Below, piece after piece: positions 59,338 to 64,000 of a stretch of 64,000 nt of DNA. The stretch lies in contig NZ_WVHS01000001.1 in the NCBI RefSeq assembly GCF_009834915.1, positions 1,178,001 to 1,242,000 on the forward strand, read 5' to 3'. Below the pieces are notes generated by a model, which saw only the letters and a program-made list of their open reading frames with translations, ran no database searches and had not been told where the DNA came from. The translations under genes and the position numbers were made by a program. The first letter of the stretch is position 1; each line of letters opens with the position of its first letter. This stretch comes from Hufsiella ginkgonis. Its GTDB lineage: Bacteria > Bacteroidota > Bacteroidia > Sphingobacteriales > Sphingobacteriaceae.

Positions 59338-59547
59338 GAAATTACGTTAAGAACGCTGGGCGCGGGTGGATGTTTTACCCCGGCCTGACTGTATCAAAAT
59401 AGGGCTATATTTTATTATCCCTCGTATTAAGTTTTCCACATACCCACAGCGGGTACGTAAATGGTTGGAAAATAATGATTTCGTGATTTACACCTCCCGG
59501 GACCCCGCCTGCCAGATATTATTAACTTTACCAAAAATACGAAAAAC

Positions 59548-61089
59548 ATGTTACCTGACATACATTCGATCCTTGAAAAACTTGGAATAGGACCTGAAAA
59601 TGACGCCTGGAGCACCGGCACGATTTCGGGGAAAGGCAACGGCGCAATATTAGAAAGCACCTCGCCGGCGGACGGAAAAGTAATAGCGACAACAATGTTG
59701 ATAACTGAAAGCGACTACGATACCGTTGTAGAAAAAGCCGCTGAAGCCTTCGCCGGATGGCGGAAAGTTCCGGCACCCAAACGCGGTGAAGCAGTGCGAC
59801 AGTTTGGCGAAGAGCTGCGCAAGTTTAAAGACGAGCTGGGCACCCTGGTTTCGTGGGAGATGGGTAAAAGCCTGCAGGAAGGCCTCGGCGAGGTGCAGGA
59901 GATGATAGATATCTGCGATTTTGCCGTCGGTTTATCACGCCAGCTATACGGCTTGTCCATGCATTCTGAACGGCCCGCCCACCGGATGTATGAGCAGTGG
60001 CACCCGCTTGGAATAACGGGGATCATCAGCGCGTTTAATTTCCCCGTGGCCGTATGGAGCTGGAACAGTGCGCTGGCATGGGTTTGCGGCAACACCTGCA
60101 TCTGGAAGCCATCCGAAAAAACACCGCTCACCGCCATCGCCTGTCAGCGACTGGTAGCACGGGTATTTAAGGCGAATAACGTACCGGAAGGTGTTTCGTG
60201 CCTCGTGATCGGCGACCGCCATACCGGGAAGCTGATGAGCGATGATCCGCGCATCCCGCTTATTTCCGCCACAGGATCTACCCGCATGGGCAAGGCCGTA
60301 AGCGCGGCCGTGGGTGCACGCCTGGGCCGCAGCATCCTGGAACTGGGGGGCAATAACGCCGTCATCGTTACCCCAAATGCCGACCTGCATATTGCCATTA
60401 CCGGCAGTGTGTTCGGCGCTGTAGGTACCGCGGGACAAAGATGCACGTCGACGCGCCGCCTTATCGTACACGAAAACATCTACGAAACATTTAAGCAAAA
60501 ACTCGTAAGCGCGTACCAGCAGCTCCGCATTGGCAACCCGCTGGACCCGGAGGTACATGTAGGCCCGCTGATTGATACCGGCGCCGTACAAAACTACCTG
60601 CAGGCCATTGAACGCTGCAAAGCGGAAGGCGGCAGGTTTATTGTAGAAGGCGGACAGCTAACAGGCGGAGCGTATGCTTCCGGATGTTACGTGAAACCTT
60701 GTATAGCAGAAGTGAACGCCGGTTTTCACATCGTGAAGGAGGAAACTTTCGCGCCTATCCTCTATCTCATGAAGTATAAAACGCTGGAGGAGGCCATTGC
60801 CATCCAGAATGATGTTCCCCAGGGACTGTCTTCGGCAATTATGACGCTGAATCTCCGCGAGGCAGAGCTTTATCTTTCTTGCGTAGGGTCCGATTGCGGC
60901 ATCGCCAATGTGAATATCGGAACTTCAGGTGCCGAGATCGGCGGCGCTTTTGGCGGTGAAAAAGAAACCGGCGGCGGCCGCGAGTCGGGCTCGGATGCCT
61001 GGAAAGCGTATATGCGCAGGCAAACTAACACGATCAATTACTCGAGCGAGCTCCCGCTGGCCCAGGGAATTAAGTTTGAGCTGGATTGA
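59548..61089 (+). CDS. amaB: ALDH7-type aldehyde dehydrogenase (alpha-aminoadipic semialdehyde dehydrogenase-like)
   Basis: 513-aa NAD-dependent aldehyde dehydrogenase of the ALDH7/AmaB group, which oxidises piperidine-6-carboxylate/aminoadipic semialdehyde in lysine degradation. GIISAFNFPVAVWSWNSALAW, the general base Glu in LELGGNNAVIV and the nucleophile Cys in GTAGQRCTSTRR are characteristic of this subfamily. A -7-like TAACTTTA (59523-59530) lies 17 nt upstream. Substrate assignment rests on subfamily signatures; neighbouring lysine-degradation genes are absent. Confidence 0.9.
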   Translation: MLPDIHSILEKLGIGPENDAWSTGTISGKGNGAILESTSPADGKVIATTMLITESDYDTVVEKAAEAFAGWRKVPAPKRGEAVRQFGEELRKFKDELGTLVSWEMGKSLQEGLGEVQEMIDICDFAVGLSRQLYGLSMHSERPAHRMYEQWHPLGITGIISAFNFPVAVWSWNSALAWVCGNTCIWKPSEKTPLTAIACQRLVARVFKANNVPEGVSCLVIGDRHTGKLMSDDPRIPLISATGSTRMGKAVSAAVGARLGRSILELGGNNAVIVTPNADLHIAITGSVFGAVGTAGQRCTSTRRLIVHENIYETFKQKLVSAYQQLRIGNPLDPEVHVGPLIDTGAVQNYLQAIERCKAEGGRFIVEGGQLTGGAYASGCYVKPCIAEVNAGFHIVKEETFAPILYLMKYKTLEEAIAIQNDVPQGLSSAIMTLNLREAELYLSCVGSDCGIANVNIGTSGAEIGGAFGGEKETGGGRESGSDAWKAYMRRQTNTINYSSELPLAQGIKFELD

Positions 61090-61125
61090 TAAGAGTTGCC
61101 GGGGAAGTTCTTACAAGCAAGCCGG

Positions 61126-61818
61126 CTAATTCACCAGCAACTTATACCCTTTGCCATGTACATTTACGATCTCTACCGCGGGATCATCCCTCAGGAACTT
61201 CCGCAGTTTGCTGAGGAACACATCCATACTGCGCCCGTTAAAATAGTTGTCGTCGTGCCAGATGCTCAGGAGCGCTTCCTCTCGGGTAAGCACCTCGTTT
61301 TTCTTGATACACAGTAACCGCAGCAGTTCAGCTTCTTTTGTCGATACTTTCTGCTGGTCACCATCTTTGCTGATCAGCTGTGCGGTATAATCGAACTGGT
61401 ATTTACCGATGTTGAACTTGGAGGGCTGTTCGTCGGTGGCTTTCTCCTGGTTCGACAGGCGTTTCAGCAAAGCGTTTATCCGCAGCAGCAATTCCTCGAT
61501 ACGGAACGGTTTGGTGATATAATCATCTCCGCCAAGGCTGAAGGCTTCTACTTTGTCTTCCATCATTCCCTTCGCGGTAGCAAAAATGATAGGCACTTTT
61601 TCGTTGATGCGCCGGATGTCTTTTCCCAGGGTGAACCCGTCTTTTTTAGGCATCATCACATCCAGGATGCAAAGATCGTAAGTATCCTTGGTAAAAGCCC
61701 GCAACCCTTCTTCGCCGTCTTTGCAAAGCACTACGTGGTATTTCCCCTTTAGTTGGAGATAATCCTGCAGCAGCATGCCCAGGTTTGGATCGTCTTCAAC
61801 AAGTAAGATTTTTTTCAT
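61126..61818 (-). CDS. OmpR-family response regulator
   Basis: 230 aa. The receiver has the acidic LLVEDDPNLG, phospho-acceptor Asp near residue 53 (CILDVMMPKKDG) and Lys in DYITKPFRIEE. The winged-helix DNA-binding domain occupies about 135-228, with STKEAELLRLLCIKKNEVLT and IVNVHGKGYKLL. It lies 27 nt downstream of the kinase gene and is presumably its partner. Confidence 0.95.
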   Translation of the reverse strand: MKKILLVEDDPNLGMLLQDYLQLKGKYHVVLCKDGEEGLRAFTKDTYDLCILDVMMPKKDGFTLGKDIRRINEKVPIIFATAKGMMEDKVEAFSLGGDDYITKPFRIEELLLRINALLKRLSNQEKATDEQPSKFNIGKYQFDYTAQLISKDGDQQKVSTKEAELLRLLCIKKNEVLTREEALLSIWHDDNYFNGRSMDVFLSKLRKFLRDDPAVEIVNVHGKGYKLLVN

Positions 61819-61845
61819 AGTGAGTTACTTTATGGGAGTGAGTAG

Positions 61846-63936
61846 TTAACGCAAATCCTGCGTGGCGGCCAGCGGCAGGGTGATCTCAAATTCGGATCCC
61901 TTATCTTTTTCACTTTTCGCCTTCACCGATCCGTCCAGTTTCTTTACAATGTTGCTCACGTAGCTCAGGCCAAGGCCGAATCCTTTTACATCGTGCAGGT
62001 TGCCGGTAGGTATGCGGTAAAACTGCTCGAATATCCTGGTGAGCTGGTCGCGGTTCATCCCGATACCCTTATCGGCCACCCGGATCAGCAGGTTTTTGCC
62101 TGTATTCAGCGTGGTGATGGTAATTTCCGGGTCGTCTTTGCTATACTTAATGGCGTTATCTACCAGGTTAAAGATCACGTTGCTCAGGTGAAGCTCGTCG
62201 CCGTTGATCACCGATTTCTGCGCATCGAGGTTGAGTGTCAGCCTGGCATTTTTCTTGTTCAGCTGCAGGCCCATGCTATCGATCACGGCCGACACCAGGT
62301 CATTCATTTCCACCGGCTTATGCTCCAGCTTGAGGTCTTCTTTGTCGATCTTGGCGATGTTTAACACCCGCTCTATGTGGTTGCCCAGGCGAACGTTTTC
62401 GTCGTAAATAATGCCTGCCAGGCGACTAATGCGGTTGCGGTCCTCGGTAATTTCCGGGTCTCTCAACGCCTCACTGGCGATCATGATGGTGGCCACGGGG
62501 GTTTTAAACTCGTGCGTCATGTTGTTGATGAAGTCCGTTTTCATTTCCGAGATCTTCTTCTGCTTCAGGATCGAGTGGATGGTATATCCAAAACAGAACA
62601 GCAGCACCAGCAGCAGTGCACCCGAAGAGCCCATCATGGCACTCATCTTCGAAAGGATCACATGGTTTTTATCCGGGAAGGCGATAGTGAGCAGGCCGCC
62701 GTCGCCAACAATATCTCCCGGGAAAAGCTTGGTTTGATACGTATTTTGAGGAATATACGGTTCCTTGTTCGATATCTTGGTAAAGATCATGGAATCGCTC
62801 TTTGCCGAAGCCACTTTAAAGTTATAAGCGATATTGATGTCGCGGCTTTTCAGCTCCGACCGCAGCAGCGAGTCGAGCAGGTTCTTTTTAACACGTTTGG
62901 CCAGCGGAACATTCACATGCTCGAAATCGGCCACCAGCGCCTGGAAAGCGTTGCGGTTACGCTTCTGCTTCACAAAGTTGCTCACGCGCGAAACTTCTTT
63001 GGGACGGTTCTTCTGGTCTTCCTCCAGGATCGGAAGGCTTACCTGCGAGATCCTCGGCTTGGTAAGAAACAGTACCCTTGCCTGGCCATGGTCCATGGCG
63101 ATATATTTGGCGAGCGAGTCCCTGCGGGGACCAACGCGAATGGATTCCCGGGTGATGGCCACGGGTGGCGGAACCACGCGCGTTTCCTGGTAAACCCTGC
63201 CGGTAGCATCTTCTACCTGGAACACATCCATGCGGAAATTTACTTTCACTTCCTCGTCTTCGTTATCCGGCGCCACGTCCATTTGCGAGCTTACCACCGG
63301 GAAACGGCTGCGGATAATACTGTCGGAGATCTTGAATAAGCTATCCGATTTAAATTGCTCATACTGCAGCAACCGGGCATATCGTTCTCCCGAAACGCCG
63401 TTCCTGAAGGTAATGTTCTTCCCCGTCAGCGCGCTGAGGTTTACCCGCGCCGGCATGTTGCGTACCATCGAAACACTTCGCGTACCGGGTTTAATGATCC
63501 CAGATCCCGTTGCCTGGCGCAGGTTACTAAGCCCCAAAAGAATATTGCGGGTGGCCGGCAAAAGATTTCCATAGCCTGTTACACGTACAAGGGTAGTGTC
63601 CGGCGGGTAAATGCGACCCGTTGCCGGCTGTACCGGGTCGCTTACCGGTTCAGCTTTCAGTACGGGCCTGTTCTTAGAGCGTACCACCTGCAAATCCATC
63701 GCTTTGCGGTCGAGCACCATCTGGCGCTCCTGGCGCTCTTTACTGTCGAGGAAGCTAAACACGTCCTGTTTCTCCAGTTTGGTGACCACGTTGGCCAGTG
63801 CGCCCTTCACCGATTGGTTAAAAAGCGCTGTCTGCAGCTGGTATGACTCGCGCATGAAATACACCTGCATAGCCATCACGCCGAGCAGTGCAATACTCAT
63901 TGAGCCAATGATCAGACTGATACTTTTCGTTTTCAT
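61846..63936 (-). CDS. Large membrane sensor histidine kinase
   Basis: 696 aa. Membrane helices at about 8-27 and 435-455 flank an unusually long extracytoplasmic region of about 400 residues with no recognised domain, rich in basic and Pro residues. The catalytic part has MTHEFKTPVATI (His near residue 473), IFNLVDNAIKYS, ADKGIGMNRDQ and FGLGLSYVSNIVKK. A -7 box TATTTTTG (63944-63951) ends 7 nt before the ATG, supporting this start. Bacteroidota kinases of this layout often control envelope functions; the signal is unknown. Confidence 0.93.
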   Translation of the reverse strand: MKTKSISLIIGSMSIALLGVMAMQVYFMRESYQLQTALFNQSVKGALANVVTKLEKQDVFSFLDSKERQERQMVLDRKAMDLQVVRSKNRPVLKAEPVSDPVQPATGRIYPPDTTLVRVTGYGNLLPATRNILLGLSNLRQATGSGIIKPGTRSVSMVRNMPARVNLSALTGKNITFRNGVSGERYARLLQYEQFKSDSLFKISDSIIRSRFPVVSSQMDVAPDNEDEEVKVNFRMDVFQVEDATGRVYQETRVVPPPVAITRESIRVGPRRDSLAKYIAMDHGQARVLFLTKPRISQVSLPILEEDQKNRPKEVSRVSNFVKQKRNRNAFQALVADFEHVNVPLAKRVKKNLLDSLLRSELKSRDINIAYNFKVASAKSDSMIFTKISNKEPYIPQNTYQTKLFPGDIVGDGGLLTIAFPDKNHVILSKMSAMMGSSGALLLVLLFCFGYTIHSILKQKKISEMKTDFINNMTHEFKTPVATIMIASEALRDPEITEDRNRISRLAGIIYDENVRLGNHIERVLNIAKIDKEDLKLEHKPVEMNDLVSAVIDSMGLQLNKKNARLTLNLDAQKSVINGDELHLSNVIFNLVDNAIKYSKDDPEITITTLNTGKNLLIRVADKGIGMNRDQLTRIFEQFYRIPTGNLHDVKGFGLGLSYVSNIVKKLDGSVKAKSEKDKGSEFEITLPLAATQDLR

Positions 63937-63943
63937 CCAGTTA

Positions 63944-63951
63944 CAAAAATA
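63944..63951 (-). promoter_or_regulatory. -7 box of the large histidine kinase
   Basis: TATTTTTG on the minus strand fits TAnnTTTG and ends 7 nt before the start codon; no -33 TTTG at 19 nt. Confidence 0.5.
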
Positions 63952-64000
63952 CGTAAGCGCTTAAATGTCAGCAGATGTTTAACACTTTTTAACAATCCGT

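Noticed and set aside
62377-63339. 320-aa open frame opposite the large histidine kinase
   Set aside because: Antisense shadow with biased composition and no domain.
1-64000. tRNA, rRNA, riboswitch or prophage content
   Set aside because: Spacers over 80 nt were read through; none shows a cloverleaf with a TTCGANNC arm, a known aptamer core, or phage or transposase genes.

Overview
The window is 64 kb of ordinary, gene-dense chromosome from a member of the Bacteroidota, most likely a Chitinophagaceae-type (Chitinophagales/Sphingobacteriales-like) bacterium. The evidence is the promoter grammar (TTTG-N19-TAnnTTTG, matched exactly before rplM and rpsF), the gliding lipoprotein GldD, LytTR-type two-component pairs, a DUF5687 ABC permease, PorT-like outer-membrane barrels, a NagB/PIG-L fusion and a phosphosulfolactate synthase-like gene beside aroE. 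No prophage, complete insertion sequence, CRISPR array, rRNA or tRNA gene was seen. About 65 protein genes are supported.

Layout. 1-2.6 kb: an OmpA-type lipoprotein (cut by the window edge) and a LytS/LytTR two-component pair. 2.6-10.6 kb (minus): an SDR protein, a DUF5687 ABC exporter, then an acyltransferase-like membrane protein, a DUF2059 protein, an M16 protease and a DUF3052 protein. 10.7-18.4 kb: the NagB/PIG-L fusion, PepSY-like and Pro-rich exported proteins, an OmpR-type two-component system followed by anmK, and a TraB/GumN protein. 18.6-21.7 kb: an acyl-lipid desaturase, pruA and an XRE regulator. 21.8-28.9 kb: a decayed ABC-transporter fragment, then the homogentisate branch of tyrosine catabolism (flavin-reductase-like gene and fumarylacetoacetase on minus; hmgA and hppD on plus, divergent) and a split membrane Fe-S oxidoreductase. 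28.9-29.2 kb: a striking 22-nt-period repeat.

29.2-36 kb: small conserved proteins, mtgA, the rpsF-rpsR-rplI operon and dnaX. 36.3-40.2 kb: a three-gene cluster of exported proteins (Tat-type FAD amine oxidase, Tat-type PLP aminotransferase, secreted Hint-domain protein), the best candidate here for an undescribed system. 40.2-49.4 kb: rmuC, a Tat-type Gfo/Idh/MocA oxidoreductase with a PmoA-like partner, a zinc peptidase, apaG, dusB, and a CPBP protease-cdsA-TonB-like operon. 50.3-56 kb: rplM-rpsI-rpsB-tsf, nagA, pyrH. 55.7-59.3 kb (minus): TPR protein, phosphosulfolactate synthase-like gene, aroE, gldD. 59.5-64 kb: an ALDH7-type aldehyde dehydrogenase and a response regulator/histidine kinase pair.

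Themes. Amino-sugar and wall recycling is represented by nagA, the NagB fusion, anmK, mtgA and possibly the NagX-like acyltransferase, and amino-acid catabolism by hppD-hmgA-FAH, pruA and the ALDH7 enzyme. Several intergenic gaps contain short dispersed sequence families (AGCTGATAACT-like and GTTTAACGTCC-like), two of which run directly into a TATCTTT -7 box. Many genes have a -7 box only 3-7 nt before the start codon, which suggests leaderless or nearly leaderless transcripts.
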